Notes under the pieces: model-generated | The model's database searches: none | The model's input: the letters and a program-made list of their open reading frames with translations, nothing else | Told to the model about the DNA's origin: nothing | Source of the DNA: Mycolicibacter senuensis | GTDB lineage: Bacteria > Actinomycetota > Actinomycetes > Mycobacteriales > Mycobacteriaceae | Assembly (NCBI RefSeq): GCF_003284925.1 | Contig: NZ_QMEX01000024.1 | Location: 1-40,322, forward strand | Reading direction: 5' to 3' | Length of the DNA stretch: 40,322 nucleotides | Position numbers and translations under genes: made by a program | Part shown: piece by piece, positions 7,562 to 16,980 of the stretch | Position numbering within the stretch: the first letter of the stretch is position 1 | How the letters are laid out: every line of letters begins with the position of its first letter

Positions 7562-8718
7562 GCGTGGCACGGCTGGTCGGGACCGACTTCGGCGGACCGC
7601 CGGATGCGGATCTGCTGCTGTTGGGGCCATCACTGGGCACCTCGGCAAGCACGCTGTGGGGCGCGGCCGCTGAACGACTCGCCGAGCACCTGCGCGTCGT
7701 CGCGTGGGATCTTCCCGGCCACGGCCGCAGCCCGGCAGGGCGATTCGGGATACCGAATCTGGCAACCGGCGTGCTCGCGTTGGCCGACGAGATCGCGCCG
7801 CACACTGCGTTCCACTACGCCGGTGTCTCCATCGCCGGGGCGGTCGGCTTGCAGTTGCTGCTCGATGCCCCCGAGCGGTTGTCGAGCGCCACGCTGCTGT
7901 GCACCGGTGCCAGCATCGGACGGGCCGAGGATTGGGCCAACCGCGCCGCCACCGTGCGCACCTCGGGCACCGGCGCGGTCATCGAGTCGTCCCTGCAACG
8001 CTGGTTCGCCCCCGGTTTCGCCGACCGCCGGCCCGACGCGGTCGCGGCACTGTCGGAGGCGTTGCGCCTCACCGACACCGAATCGTATGCGCAAGCGTGC
8101 GAGGCCCTGGCCGATTTCGATGTCACCGCGCGACTTGCTCAGATCACTGTGCCCGTGTTGGCGGTTGCGGGCTCGGAAGATGTCGCCACTCCCCCGGAAT
8201 CGCTGCGGCGTATCGCTTCCGGCGCCCGCCACGGCCGGCTGGTGACACTCGACGGCGTCGGTCACCTGGCGCCACTCGAGGCGCCCGCGGCCACCGCCAG
8301 CCTGATTCTCGACCAGCGGATGGTGCGCGACCCGGTCTACATCTCGGGCATGGCGGTGCGACGGCAGGTGCTCGGCGATGCCCACGTCGATCGGGCGATC
8401 GCGCACACCACCGACTTCACGGCCGACTTTCAGGACCTGATCACCCGCTACGCGTGGGGCAGCATCTGGACCCGGGACGGTCTCGACCGACGCAGCCGGT
8501 CGATCGTCACGCTGACCGCGCTGGTGGCCCGCGGCCACCATGAGGAGTTGGCAATGCATCTGCGCGCAGCGCGCCGCAACGGTCTCAGTGATGACGAGAT
8601 CAAGGAGGTGCTGTTGCAGACCGCCGTCTATTGCGGTGTGCCCGACGCCAATGCGGCTTTCCGCATCGCGGCGCGGGTGCTCGCCGACCACGAGAGTTCG
8701 GACGGCGACGCACCCTGA
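7558..8718 (+). CDS. pcaL: Fused 3-oxoadipate enol-lactonase / 4-carboxymuconolactone decarboxylase
   Basis: This 386-residue two-domain enzyme joins PcaD and PcaC. Residues 1-255 form an alpha/beta hydrolase with nucleophile S91 (GVSIAG), D208 (GSEDVATP) and H236 (GVGHLAPLEAP). Residues about 260-386 form the carboxymuconolactone decarboxylase domain (RRQVLGDAHVDRA, DLITRYAWGSIWTR, LTALVARGHHEEL, YCGVPDANAAF). It decarboxylates carboxymuconolactone and hydrolyses the enol-lactone to 3-oxoadipate. The fusion is the known actinobacterial pcaL form. It ends the catabolic cluster. No 3-oxoadipate CoA-transferase or thiolase follows, so the last steps must be encoded elsewhere. Confidence 0.95.
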   Translation: MSVARLVGTDFGGPPDADLLLLGPSLGTSASTLWGAAAERLAEHLRVVAWDLPGHGRSPAGRFGIPNLATGVLALADEIAPHTAFHYAGVSIAGAVGLQLLLDAPERLSSATLLCTGASIGRAEDWANRAATVRTSGTGAVIESSLQRWFAPGFADRRPDAVAALSEALRLTDTESYAQACEALADFDVTARLAQITVPVLAVAGSEDVATPPESLRRIASGARHGRLVTLDGVGHLAPLEAPAATASLILDQRMVRDPVYISGMAVRRQVLGDAHVDRAIAHTTDFTADFQDLITRYAWGSIWTRDGLDRRSRSIVTLTALVARGHHEELAMHLRAARRNGLSDDEIKEVLLQTAVYCGVPDANAAFRIAARVLADHESSDGDAP

Positions 8719-8755
8719 TCCGATGAGCGCCGATCCCTGGGCCGCTGCCGCGGAC

Positions 8756-9772
8756 TCAGAGCAGGCCCAGGATCCGATCGCCGGTCGCGGCCGTGGACAA
8801 CTTCGCCTCACCTCGGGTGGCCAGGTGCTCGGCGACGGCCCGGTCGACCCGCTCTGCGGCGGTGTCCTCGCCGACATGTGCCAGCAGCAACGCCACCGAC
8901 ATGATCGCCGCTGTCGGATCGGCGATGCCCTGACCGGCGATGTCCGGTGCGCTGCCATGCACCGGTTCGAACATCGACGGGTTGGTGCGGGTGGCGTCGA
9001 TGTTGCCGCTGGCCGCCAGTCCGATACCGCCGCACACCGCGGCCGCCAGGTCGGTGACGATGTCACCGAACAGGTTGTCGGTGACGATCACATCGAACCG
9101 GCCGGGATCGGTGACCAGATAGATGGTCGCGGCGTCGGTATGGCAGTAGGCGATCTCGACATCGGGGTATTCGGCAGCGATCTCCTGCACCGTGCGCCAC
9201 CACAGGTCCCCAGCGAAGTTGAGCACGTTGGTCTTGTGCAACAACGTCAGGTGCTTGCGGCGGCGCTGGGCCCGGCCGAAAGCATCGTGGACCACGCGGC
9301 GCACGCCGTATGCGGTGTTGACGCTGACCTCGGAGGCGATCTCGTGTTCGGTGCCGCGCCGCAGGAAACCACCGGTGCCGGCGTACGGCCCCTCGGTGCC
9401 CTCGCGCACCACCACCAGGTCGATCTCCGGATTGCCTACCAGCGGGCCGCTGACCCCGGGATAGAGCCGGGCCGGACGCAGATTGACGTGGTGGTCCAGG
9501 GCGAAACGTGCTTTGAGCAACAGGCCGCGCTCCAGCACCCCGGACGGCACCGACGGGTCGCCGATCGCGCCGAGCAGGATCACATCGTGTGCGCCGAGCT
9601 CCTCTAGCACCGAGTCGGGCAACACCTCGCCGGTGGCGTGATAGCGCTTGGCTCCGAGATCGTAGGTCGTCTTCTCGGTGCCGGGCAGCACCGCGTCGAG
9701 CACCTTGACGGCTTCGGCGATGACCTCCGGGCCGATGCCGTCGCCCGGGATGACCGCGAGTTTGACACTCAT
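8756..9772 (-). CDS. leuB: 3-Isopropylmalate dehydrogenase
   Basis: The 338-residue protein begins [14 protein letters not shown] (GDGIGPEV at residues 10-17) and contains the isocitrate/isopropylmalate dehydrogenase elements [34 protein letters not shown], and the metal-binding [32 protein letters not shown]. It oxidatively decarboxylates 3-isopropylmalate with NAD+ in leucine synthesis. Length is close to the roughly 336 residues of the M. tuberculosis enzyme. The ATG overlaps the serA stop by 4 bases, so the two are co-translated. It converges with pcaL across 37 bases that hold no obvious terminator. Confidence 0.96.
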   Translation of the reverse strand: MSVKLAVIPGDGIGPEVIAEAVKVLDAVLPGTEKTTYDLGAKRYHATGEVLPDSVLEELGAHDVILLGAIGDPSVPSGVLERGLLLKARFALDHHVNLRPARLYPGVSGPLVGNPEIDLVVVREGTEGPYAGTGGFLRRGTEHEIASEVSVNTAYGVRRVVHDAFGRAQRRRKHLTLLHKTNVLNFAGDLWWRTVQEIAAEYPDVEIAYCHTDAATIYLVTDPGRFDVIVTDNLFGDIVTDLAAAVCGGIGLAASGNIDATRTNPSMFEPVHGSAPDIAGQGIADPTAAIMSVALLLAHVGEDTAAERVDRAVAEHLATRGEAKLSTAATGDRILGLL

Positions 9773-11355
9773 GCCAGGTCGACCTCCTCGAACTTGTTGG
9801 CGCCCACCGCGGCGGTGATCGCCGACTGCACGTCCGCCGGCACCGGGCGGTCCACCCGCAGCAGGATCGTCGCCGCCGGCCCTTCGGCGTCTTCGGACAG
9901 TTGCGCGGCGTGAATGTTGATGTCGGCGGAGCCCAGCAAGGTGCCGATCTTGCCGAGGGCGCCGGGCTGGTCGGAGTAGTTGATGATCAGGTTGACACCC
10001 TCGGCGCGCAGATCGAAGTTCCGTCCGTTGATCTGGACGATCTTCTCCACCAACTGCGGGCCGGAGAGGGTGCCGGCCACCGTCACGGCCGCGCCGTCGG
10101 CGGTGACCGCCTTGAGCTCGACGACGCTGCGGTGGTTGGGACTTTCGCTGGCCGTGCCGATCTCAGCGTGCACTCCGCGCTCGGCGGCCAGCGCCGGCGC
10201 GTTGACGAACGTCACCGGATCTTCGATGATCGCCGAGAACAGCCCGCGTAGCGCTGAAAGTTTAAGTATTCCAACGTCTTCGGATGCCAGCTCGCCGCGT
10301 ACCTGCACACTCAGCGAGACCGGGAGACCGTCGGAGAGTGCGCCCGCCAGCAGCCCGAGCTTGCGCACCAGATCGAGCCAGGGCGCGACCTCCTCGTTGA
10401 CCGCGCCGCCTCCCACATTGACCGCGTCGGGCACGAATTCACCGGCAAGTGCCAGCTTCACACTCTTGGCGACATCGGTGCCGGCCCGGTCCTGCGCCTG
10501 GGATGTGGAGGCGCCCAGGTGCGGGGTCACCACCACCTGCGGCAGGTCGAATAACGGGGAGTCGGTGCACGGTTCGGTGGCGAACACGTCCAGCCCGGCG
10601 GCCCGCACATGACCACTGGTGATCGCATCGGCCAACGCCGCCTCATCGATCAGCCCACCGCGGGCGGCGTTGACGATGATCACCCCCGGCTTGGTCTTGG
10701 CAAGCGCCTCCTTGCCGATGAGGCCCGCGGTCTCGGGGGTCTTGGGCAGGTGGACCGAGATGAAATCGGCGCGACCGAGCAACTCGTCGAGGCTCAGCAA
10801 CTCGATGCCCAACTGGGCGGCACGCGCGGCCGACACATACGGGTCGTAGGCGACGATGTGGGCGCCGAACGCGGCGAGCCGCTGAGCGACCAGCTGGCCG
10901 ATCCGGCCGAGGCCGACCACGCCGACAGTGTGGTCGAAGATCTCGGTGCCGGAGAACGATGAGCGCTTCCATTCCTTGGCGTGCAGCGAGGCGTCGGCGG
11001 CCGGGATCTGCCGCGCGGCGGCGAGCATCAGCGCAATGGCATGCTCAGCGGCGCTGTGAATATTCGAGGTCGGGGCGTTGACGACCAGCACACCGCGTGC
11101 GGTGGCGGCGTCGACGTCGACATTGTCCAAGCCGACCCCGGCCCGGGCCACGATCTTGAGCTTGGTACCGGCCGCGAGCACCTCGGCGTCGACTGTGGTC
11201 GCCGAGCGCACCAGCAGTGCGTCCGCCTCCGGTACGGCGGCCAGGAGCTTCTCCCGGTCGGGGCCATCGACCCAGCGAACCTCGACCTGATCCCCGAGGG
11301 CGGCGACGGTGGATGGGGCGAGCTTGTCAGCGATCAGTACCACGGGCAGAGTCAC
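9769..11355 (-). CDS. serA: D-3-Phosphoglycerate dehydrogenase (long form with ASB and ACT domains)
   Basis: The 528-residue enzyme has the D-2-hydroxyacid dehydrogenase core with GLGRIG (148-153), NAARGGLID (catalytic Arg) and TPHLGAST (catalytic His). About 130 residues of allosteric substrate-binding domain follow, then a C-terminal ACT domain ([21 protein letters not shown] to the end). This long form is the mycobacterial type, serine-inhibited through the ACT domain. It commits 3-phosphoglycerate to serine. The GTG start at 11355 is supported by TAGGCT (11362-11367) exactly 6 bases upstream, giving a leaderless transcript that continues into leuB. Confidence 0.96.
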   Translation of the reverse strand: MTLPVVLIADKLAPSTVAALGDQVEVRWVDGPDREKLLAAVPEADALLVRSATTVDAEVLAAGTKLKIVARAGVGLDNVDVDAATARGVLVVNAPTSNIHSAAEHAIALMLAAARQIPAADASLHAKEWKRSSFSGTEIFDHTVGVVGLGRIGQLVAQRLAAFGAHIVAYDPYVSAARAAQLGIELLSLDELLGRADFISVHLPKTPETAGLIGKEALAKTKPGVIIVNAARGGLIDEAALADAITSGHVRAAGLDVFATEPCTDSPLFDLPQVVVTPHLGASTSQAQDRAGTDVAKSVKLALAGEFVPDAVNVGGGAVNEEVAPWLDLVRKLGLLAGALSDGLPVSLSVQVRGELASEDVGILKLSALRGLFSAIIEDPVTFVNAPALAAERGVHAEIGTASESPNHRSVVELKAVTADGAAVTVAGTLSGPQLVEKIVQINGRNFDLRAEGVNLIINYSDQPGALGKIGTLLGSADINIHAAQLSEDAEGPAATILLRVDRPVPADVQSAITAAVGANKFEEVDLA

Positions 11356-11688
11356 CCGGACAGCCTAACGATGCCCGCAGGAGCGACGTAGCCGGGCGCT
11401 GGCGGACACTTCCCGCCTTGCAGGGGAAAGGCTTTTGCCGTCGATTCCCGGGATTGACCGAGACCGGCGCTGCACCGCTTCGGTCGCGGCTGGACCGCAC
11501 CTGGACCAGAGCAACTCGGCCGGCGACCGACTTCCGTGCCGGCGGACGTAGTCGGTATGAAACCCGTGTCGCTGTTAATTTGCAATTAAGTACGAACTTG
11601 TTTTCACTTTAGTGTAATCTCAGTTCCTCTGTGGTGAACATTACACACAGGCCTAGTCATGACACGGATCACAACTCGAGGAGCAGCC
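11356..11688. other. 333-base intergenic region between serA and the repeat-protein gene
   Basis: The serA -10 box lies at 11362-11367 on the minus strand. The rightward half from about 11560 turns AT-rich for this genome. It holds a 6-3-6 palindrome TTAATT-TGC-AATTAA (11575-11589) and an inverted repeat GTGTAAT (11612-11618) / ATTACAC (11640-11646) with 21 bases between the arms. GAGGAG with 6 further bases precedes the ATG at 11689. These are likely control elements of the secreted repeat protein. No coding sequence is supported in the GC-rich part (about 11370-11560). Confidence 0.5.
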
Positions 11689-12312
11689 ATGAACGCCACC
11701 CTTCGACCGTTTGCCCTGGCGGGCGCCGCGATCATCGGCGCCACCGCAATCGCCGCCACGCCCGTGGTGGTCGCACCCGTGAGCGTGCCGACACCGGTCA
11801 TCGAGCTCACCGCCGACGTCGGCGGCGGGTTCGAGGGTGTGCTGGGCTCGCTCGGCGACGGTTTGGGCAACCTGCTGAGCAGCCTGGACCTGTCGGCGAT
11901 CATCGGCGACCTCTTTGGCGGCCTGAACCTGTCGGAGCTCATCGGCGACCTCTTTGGCGGCCTGAACCTGTCGGAGCTCATCGGCGACTTCTTCGCCAAC
12001 TTCGACCTGTCCGGCATCTTCACCGGCATCACCGACTTCTTCGCCAACTTCGACCTGTCCGGCATCTTCACCGGCATCACCGACTTCTTCGCCAACTTCG
12101 ACCTGTCCGGCATCTTCACCGGCATCACCGACTTCTTCGCCAACTTCGACCTGTCCGGCATCTTCACCGGCATCACCGACTTCTTCGCCAACTTCGACCT
12201 GTCCGGCATCTTCACCGGCATCGGCGACTTCTTCGCCGACTTCGACCTGTCGGAGCTCCTGGGCGGCCTGGATCTGTCCGGCTTGCTCGACGACCTGTTC
12301 GGCGGCCTGTAA
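11689..12312 (+). CDS. Secreted tandem-repeat protein, unrecognised family
   Basis: This 207-residue protein starts at an ATG with GAGGAG ideally placed; the in-frame ATG at 11659 lacks such a site. Residues 1-30 are a signal peptide (hydrophobic AGAAIIGATAIAATPVVVA), followed by a PTPVIELTAD junction. The rest is repeats: two copies of GDLFGGLNLSELI (73-98), five of DFFANFDLSGIFTGIT (100-179, the last ending IG), then a degenerate DFFADFDLSELLGGLDLSGLLDDLFGGL tail. The repeats alternate acidic and hydrophobic/aromatic positions with no Lys, Arg or Cys, giving a strongly acidic amphipathic polymer. The leader resembles that of GjpA-type exported mycobacterial proteins. Function unknown; a cell-envelope or surface protein is inferred. 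Confidence 0.85.
   Translation: MNATLRPFALAGAAIIGATAIAATPVVVAPVSVPTPVIELTADVGGGFEGVLGSLGDGLGNLLSSLDLSAIIGDLFGGLNLSELIGDLFGGLNLSELIGDFFANFDLSGIFTGITDFFANFDLSGIFTGITDFFANFDLSGIFTGITDFFANFDLSGIFTGITDFFANFDLSGIFTGIGDFFADFDLSELLGGLDLSGLLDDLFGGL
11905..11982 (+). repeat. Two identical 39-bp coding tandem repeats
   Basis: Two back-to-back 39-base units encode GDLFGGLNLSELI twice with no base difference that I can see. They sit directly before the 48-base array in the same gene. Identity at synonymous positions implies recent duplication or gene conversion. Confidence 0.9.
11986..12225 (+). repeat. Five 48-bp coding tandem repeats (VNTR)
   Basis: Five 48-base units encode DFFANFDLSGIFTGI[T/G]. Units 1-4 are identical base for base; unit 5 differs only at its last codon (GGC for ACC). 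A diverged sixth half-unit follows. Since 48 is a multiple of 3, copy-number change keeps the frame, so length variation between strains is expected. Confidence 0.93.
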
Positions 12313-12371
12313 AGGGCGGCGCCGGCAGACCGGACCCGGGCGGGCCGGAGGTCCAGTCGAGCCCGTGACGA

Positions 12372-12410
12372 TAAGCGAGTGGCCCCTGCCATGGCAGGGG
12401 CCGCTCGTTA
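12372..12410. terminator. Bidirectional hairpin between the repeat gene and ilvC
   Basis: TAAGCGAGTGGCCCCTGCCA faces TGGCAGGGGCCGCTCGTTA, a stem of about 19 pairs with two non-canonical positions and almost no loop. It lies 60 bases after the repeat gene and 64 bases beyond the ilvC stop, so it can end both convergent transcripts. There is no long U-tract, as is common for mycobacterial terminators. Confidence 0.75.
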
Positions 12411-12474
12411 GTGGGGACAGTGTCCGGCACGGTAGCCGTTGGAGACCAACGGCTATCGGGCCGATATCAGCTCG

Positions 12475-13494
<1,020 letters not shown>

Positions 13495-13535
13495 TCACTT
13501 CTTTCTGTTCGTTCTTCGATGAAGTATTGGCGGGA

Positions 13536-14048
13536 CTATTTGGCCGTGCCGATGCCGCGCGGACCGCGCGACAACGATACGAGACCCGATTGGACGATCT
13601 CGCGGATGCCATAGGGTTCCAACACCCGCAGCAGCGCCTCGAACTTGGCCGGGGTGCCGGTGGCCTCGATGATCAGCGACTCCGGCGAGACGTCGATCAC
13701 CCTGGCGCGGAACAGGTTCACCGCCTCGATGATCTGCCCTCGGGTGCCGGCGTCGGCACGGACTTTGATCAGCGCGATCTCGCGCGACACCGAGTTGTCG
13801 TCCTCCTGCTCGACGATCTTGATGACGTTGATCAGTTTGTTGAGCTGCTTGGTGATCTGCTCCAGGGGAGTGTCCTCCACCGAGACCACGATCGTCATCC
13901 GCGACATGTTCTTGGTCTCGGTGGCACCGACCGCCAGCGACTCGATGTTGAAGCCGCGCCGAGAGAACAGCGCCGCCACCCGGGCGAGCACGCCGGGCTT
14001 GTCCTCGACCAGCACCGACAGGGTGTGGGTCTTCCAGGCGGTGGTCAT
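13536..14048 (-). CDS. ilvN: Acetolactate synthase, regulatory (small) subunit
   Basis: The 170-residue protein starts THTLSVLVEDKPGVLARVAALFSRRGFNIESLAVG, an ACT domain that binds valine for feedback inhibition, and ends with the small-subunit C-terminal domain (LIKVRADAGTRGQIIEAVNLFRARVIDVSPESLIIEATG). The ATG at 14048 shares one base with the ilvB TGA (TGATG), so it is translationally coupled to the catalytic subunit. A longer open frame upstream overlaps ilvB and has no family sequence. Confidence 0.96.
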   Translation of the reverse strand: MTTAWKTHTLSVLVEDKPGVLARVAALFSRRGFNIESLAVGATETKNMSRMTIVVSVEDTPLEQITKQLNKLINVIKIVEQEDDNSVSREIALIKVRADAGTRGQIIEAVNLFRARVIDVSPESLIIEATGTPAKFEALLRVLEPYGIREIVQSGLVSLSRGPRGIGTAK

Positions 14049-15904
14049 CAGGCGTGTCCCTCGTTGTCGTCGTCGTCGAACAGCGGACGGATACCGCGGG
14101 CGGCCTGGATCTCGTCGTTGCTGGTGCCGGCGGCCACCATCGGCCACACCTGCGCATCCGCGCCGACGATGAAGTCGATCACCACCGGGCGATCGGTGAT
14201 CGCCCGCGCCTGATTGATGACGTCTTCGACGTCTTCTTCACGCTCACAACGCAATCCGACGCAACCGAACGCCTCGGCCAGCATCACGAAGTCGGGAATC
14301 CGGTGCGAGTGGGTGGCCAGATCGGTCTGGCTGTACCGCTCTCCGTAGAACAGGGTCTGCCATTGCCGCACCATGCCCAGGTTGCCGTTGTTGATCAGCG
14401 CCACCTTGATCGGGATGCCCTCGATCGCACAGGTCGCCAACTCCTGGTTGGTCATCTGGAAGCAGCCGTCGCCGTCGACCGCCCACACCTCGGCGTCCGG
14501 GCGGCCCATCTTGGCCCCCATCGCCGCCGGGATCGCAAAGCCCATGGTGCCCAGTCCCCCGGAGTTCAGCCAGGTGCGCGGCTTCTCGTATTTGATGAAC
14601 TGCGCCGCCCACATCTGGTGCTGACCCACGCCGGCGACGTACAGCGCCTCGGGCCCGGCGATCTGACCCAACTTCTCGATCACGAACTCCGGACCGAGGC
14701 TGCCGTCGCTCTGCGGACCGTAACTCAGCGGATAAGTGGAGCGCACGTCGTCGAGGTAGGCCCACCACTCATCCAGGTCCAGCTCGGCCTTCTCCTGGCG
14801 CAGCGCGGCGGTCAGTTCGGTGATGACGGCCTTGACGTCGCCCACGATCGGCACGTCGGCATGCCGGTTCTTGCCGATCTCGGCCGGGTCGATGTCGGCG
14901 TGGATAACCTTGGCGTCCGGTGCGAACGAGTCCAGCTGGCCCGTGACCCGGTCGTCGAACCGGGCGCCGAGGGTGATCAGCAGATCCGAGCGCTGCAGGC
15001 CGGCCACCGCCGACACGGTGCCGTGCATACCCGGCATGCCCAGGTGCTGGCGGTGACTGTCGGGGAAGGCGCCGCGCGCCATCAAGGTGGTGACCACCGG
15101 GATGTTGGTCAGCTCGGCCAGTTCACGCAGCTCCGCGCAGGCGTCGCCGCGGATCACCCCGCCGCCGGTGTAGAGCACCGGCCGGCGCGCCGCGGCGATC
15201 AGTTTGGCGGCCTCCCGGATCTGCCGGTTGTGCGGTTTGGTGTTGGGTTTGTAGCCCGGCAAGTCCAGCTTCGGCGGCCAGGCGAAGGTGCACTGGCCCT
15301 GCAGCACGTCCTTGGGGATATCAACGAGAACTGCCCCAGGCCGTCCGCTTGCCGCGATGTGGAACGCCTCGGCGATCACCCGGGGGATGTCGTCGCCGTT
15401 ACGGACGAGGAAATTGTGCTTGGTGATCGGCATGGTGATGCCGGAGATGTCGGCCTCCTGGAAGGCATCCGTGCCGATCAGCGACCGCCCCACCTGACCG
15501 GTGATGGCGACCACCGGGATGGAGTCCATCTGAGCGTCGGCCAGCGGGGTGACCAGGTTGGTGGCGCCCGGCCCCGAGGTGGCCATCATGACCCCGACCC
15601 GCCCGGTGGCGTGCGCGTAACCGCTGGCGGCGTGCCCGGCGCCCTGCTCGTGACGGACCAGCACGTGGCGCAGCTTCTTGGAGTCGAACAGCGGGTCATA
15701 GACCGGCAGCACTGCACCACCGGGGATACCGAAGATGACGTCGACGTCGAGTTCCTCCAGCGACCGGATCACCGACTGGGCACCGGTCAGCTGCTCGGGT
15801 GCGATGCGCTTGGCAGCTGCCCTGGCTTTCTCCGCCGAGGTGGCCGCGTGGGCCGGCTGCGGTGGTGCGGACCGCTCCGGCGGTCGGGTCGTGGGTGCGC
15901 TCAC
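14048..15904 (-). CDS. ilvB: Acetolactate synthase, catalytic (large) subunit
   Basis: The 618-residue thiamine-diphosphate enzyme has the catalytic Glu at E86 ([10 protein letters not shown]), a FAD/pyruvate-binding middle domain, and the ThDP/Mg motif [10 protein letters not shown] followed by [11 protein letters not shown]. It condenses two pyruvates, or pyruvate with 2-oxobutyrate. It aligns closely from memory with M. tuberculosis IlvB1, including the C-terminal [10 protein letters not shown] place the start at the GTG at 15904 (protein [10 protein letters not shown]), because GAGGAA lies just upstream and the homologue begins the same way; a start 17 codons earlier is possible but has no such site. 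The mRNA leader carries an attenuator. Confidence 0.96.
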   Translation of the reverse strand: MSAPTTRPPERSAPPQPAHAATSAEKARAAAKRIAPEQLTGAQSVIRSLEELDVDVIFGIPGGAVLPVYDPLFDSKKLRHVLVRHEQGAGHAASGYAHATGRVGVMMATSGPGATNLVTPLADAQMDSIPVVAITGQVGRSLIGTDAFQEADISGITMPITKHNFLVRNGDDIPRVIAEAFHIAASGRPGAVLVDIPKDVLQGQCTFAWPPKLDLPGYKPNTKPHNRQIREAAKLIAAARRPVLYTGGGVIRGDACAELRELAELTNIPVVTTLMARGAFPDSHRQHLGMPGMHGTVSAVAGLQRSDLLITLGARFDDRVTGQLDSFAPDAKVIHADIDPAEIGKNRHADVPIVGDVKAVITELTAALRQEKAELDLDEWWAYLDDVRSTYPLSYGPQSDGSLGPEFVIEKLGQIAGPEALYVAGVGQHQMWAAQFIKYEKPRTWLNSGGLGTMGFAIPAAMGAKMGRPDAEVWAVDGDGCFQMTNQELATCAIEGIPIKVALINNGNLGMVRQWQTLFYGERYSQTDLATHSHRIPDFVMLAEAFGCVGLRCEREEDVEDVINQARAITDRPVVIDFIVGADAQVWPMVAAGTSNDEIQAARGIRPLFDDDDNEGHA

Positions 15905-15953
15905 GGGTTCCTCTTTGTCTTCGACGGCTGTGTCTTTGGGGACTGGTGGCAAC

Positions 15954-15988
15954 AAAAAACCCCCGCCAGCTCAGCTGCTGCACGAGGG
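15954..15988 (-). terminator. ilvB attenuator terminator
   Basis: On the minus strand CCCUCGU-(G)-CAGC pairs with GCUG-GCGGGGG around an AGCUGA loop, with one bulged G, and is followed directly by six U residues. This is a textbook intrinsic terminator located between the leader peptide and ilvB. A U-tailed terminator is uncommon enough in this GC-rich genome to suggest function. Confidence 0.88.
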
Positions 15989-15989
15989 T

Positions 15990-16031
15990 TGCGCGTTGGT
16001 GGTTGAAAGCTCAGGCAACAACCAACGCGCA
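15990..16031 (-). promoter_or_regulatory. ilvB leader pause hairpin
   Basis: Sixteen-base arms (15990-16005 and 16016-16031) pair with one mismatch; the outer 11 bases, TGCGCGTTGGT/ACCAACGCGCA, are perfect. The 5' arm contains the last codons of the leader peptide (Ala, Leu, Val, Val). A ribosome stalled at those codons would prevent this hairpin, the classic first step of attenuation. I could not identify the competing antiterminator pairing by eye. Confidence 0.72.
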
Positions 16032-16061
16032 GGGGGCTACTACGAGCATGCCGTTGTCCAT
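16011..16061 (-). CDS. ilvL: ilvB leader peptide (16 aa)
   Basis: An ATG at 16061 opens a 16-codon frame encoding MDNGMLVVAPCALVVA and ending at TGA. Four of the residues are Val and two are Leu, the end-product amino acids of the pathway. The frame ends inside the pause hairpin, 22 bases before the terminator stem. A promoter with -10 box 8 bases before the ATG implies leaderless translation. The peptide itself is not expected to have a function; its translation senses charged tRNA-Val and tRNA-Leu. Similar leaders precede ilvBNC in other actinobacteria. Confidence 0.85.
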   Translation of the reverse strand: MDNGMLVVAPCALVVA

Positions 16062-16069
16062 AGCGGATG

Positions 16070-16098
16070 ACGGTAGTCGCTGGACCGACCCGGGTCAA
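16070..16098 (-). promoter_or_regulatory. Promoter of the ilvBNC operon
   Basis: TTGACC (16093-16098) and TACCGT (16070-16075) are separated by exactly 17 bases. Eight bases follow before the leader-peptide ATG at 16061. The -35 matches the sigma-A consensus in five of six positions and the -10 fits TANNNT, making this the best-formed promoter in the window. Confidence 0.85.
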
Positions 16099-16113
16099 AT
16101 GGCCGGGGTGCGC

Positions 16114-16980
16114 TCAGTGCAGGTGGTCGACCAGCGAGCCGCGTTCGCCGAAGAGCTCGGACTCCCAATGCTGCAGCAGCACGCTGTTGTCGTGGTCGTC
16201 GGGATGGAAGCCGGGTCGCAGGTAGTCGCCGAGCCGGCGAAAAACCGCGCGGGTCAAAAACGGTGAGTGCCGCAGCGCCGCGAAGCTGCGGACCAGGCGC
16301 ACCGGATGGTAGGCGGCCCGGTCGGAGAACAGCGAGATGATGGTGTTCATCGTGACGGCGATGGGAAAGCTGAATCGGATGACCCGCATCGTCCGGATCC
16401 GCCGGATCTCATCACCGCCGACGGCGCGGTAGACATCGAACGCCACCGAGCGGTGCTCGGATTCCTCGACGGCGTGCCACAGCAGCATGGACCGCACCTC
16501 CGTCGTGCCGAGCAGCTCCTGGGCCCGCTCATCGGCGAGCAGGGTCTCGGCGAACACTGCGGTGAAGTGTTCCAGTGCGGCCGTGATGGAAAGGCAGGTC
16601 AGCGGCGAGAAACGTCGTTCGGCCGCTTTCAGGCGGCGGTGCACGAGTCGGTCGATCCTGCGGGTGGGGTAACCCATCTGCTGCAGCCGCTCATTGAGTG
16701 CCCGGTGCTCGCGGCCGTGGGTGACCTCCTGGCCGATGAACCCCTTGACCTGATCCTTCAGTACCGGATCGGTGATCTGGCCGGCATAGTGGCGCACCGA
16801 ACGAATGAAGAAGTCCTCGCCCTCGGGGAACACCGCCGACAGGTGCGCGATCAGATGACTCATCACCAGGTCGCCCTGCACGAAGTGACGCTGCAACGCC
16901 GCCACCGGGTAGTTGAACCGGATCCGGCGCGGCTGCACCGCCAGATGCGCGGATTGCCGGCCGCTCTCCTCGACGGTCAT
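16114..16980 (-). CDS. Metal-dependent hydrolase family protein (PF10118 type)
   Basis: The 288-residue helical protein begins RRIRFNYPVAALQRHFVQGDLVMSHLIAHLSAVFPEGEDFF and contains EVTHGREHR, a HFTAVFAE segment and WHAVEESEHRSVAFDVY, giving the ExxH-type metal ligands of this family, which resembles ferritin-like/diiron folds. The family is called predicted metal-dependent hydrolase without a known substrate. The ATG overlaps the stop of the TetR gene (ATGA), so the two form one transcription unit. This pair lies between ilvB and cfp6, which are neighbours in M. tuberculosis as I recall, so it looks like an insertion or a loss in that species. Confidence 0.8.
   Translation of the reverse strand: MTVEESGRQSAHLAVQPRRIRFNYPVAALQRHFVQGDLVMSHLIAHLSAVFPEGEDFFIRSVRHYAGQITDPVLKDQVKGFIGQEVTHGREHRALNERLQQMGYPTRRIDRLVHRRLKAAERRFSPLTCLSITAALEHFTAVFAETLLADERAQELLGTTEVRSMLLWHAVEESEHRSVAFDVYRAVGGDEIRRIRTMRVIRFSFPIAVTMNTIISLFSDRAAYHPVRLVRSFAALRHSPFLTRAVFRRLGDYLRPGFHPDDHDNSVLLQHWESELFGERGSLVDHLH

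Noticed and set aside
8719..8755. Terminator between the convergent pcaL and leuB
   Set aside because: No stem longer than a few pairs could be drawn in these 37 bases.
11905..12225. Regular direct repeats resembling a CRISPR array
   Set aside because: Units are contiguous with no spacers, keep one reading frame and encode a repeated peptide; no cas gene is present.
11604..12392. Long open frames on the other strand and in a second frame across the repeat region
   Set aside because: A 48-base repeat without stops is open in several frames by construction. Only the 11689 frame has a signal peptide and a ribosome-binding site.
15902..15955. ilvB start at 15955
   Set aside because: The extra 17 residues would begin inside the attenuator's U-tract and have no ribosome-binding site; GTG 15904 has GAGGAA at the right distance and matches the known IlvB1 N-terminus.
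14054..16006. A 650-codon open frame on the plus strand
   Set aside because: It is exactly antisense to ilvB, has no recognisable domain, and is open only because of high third-position GC. ilvB on the other strand is certain.
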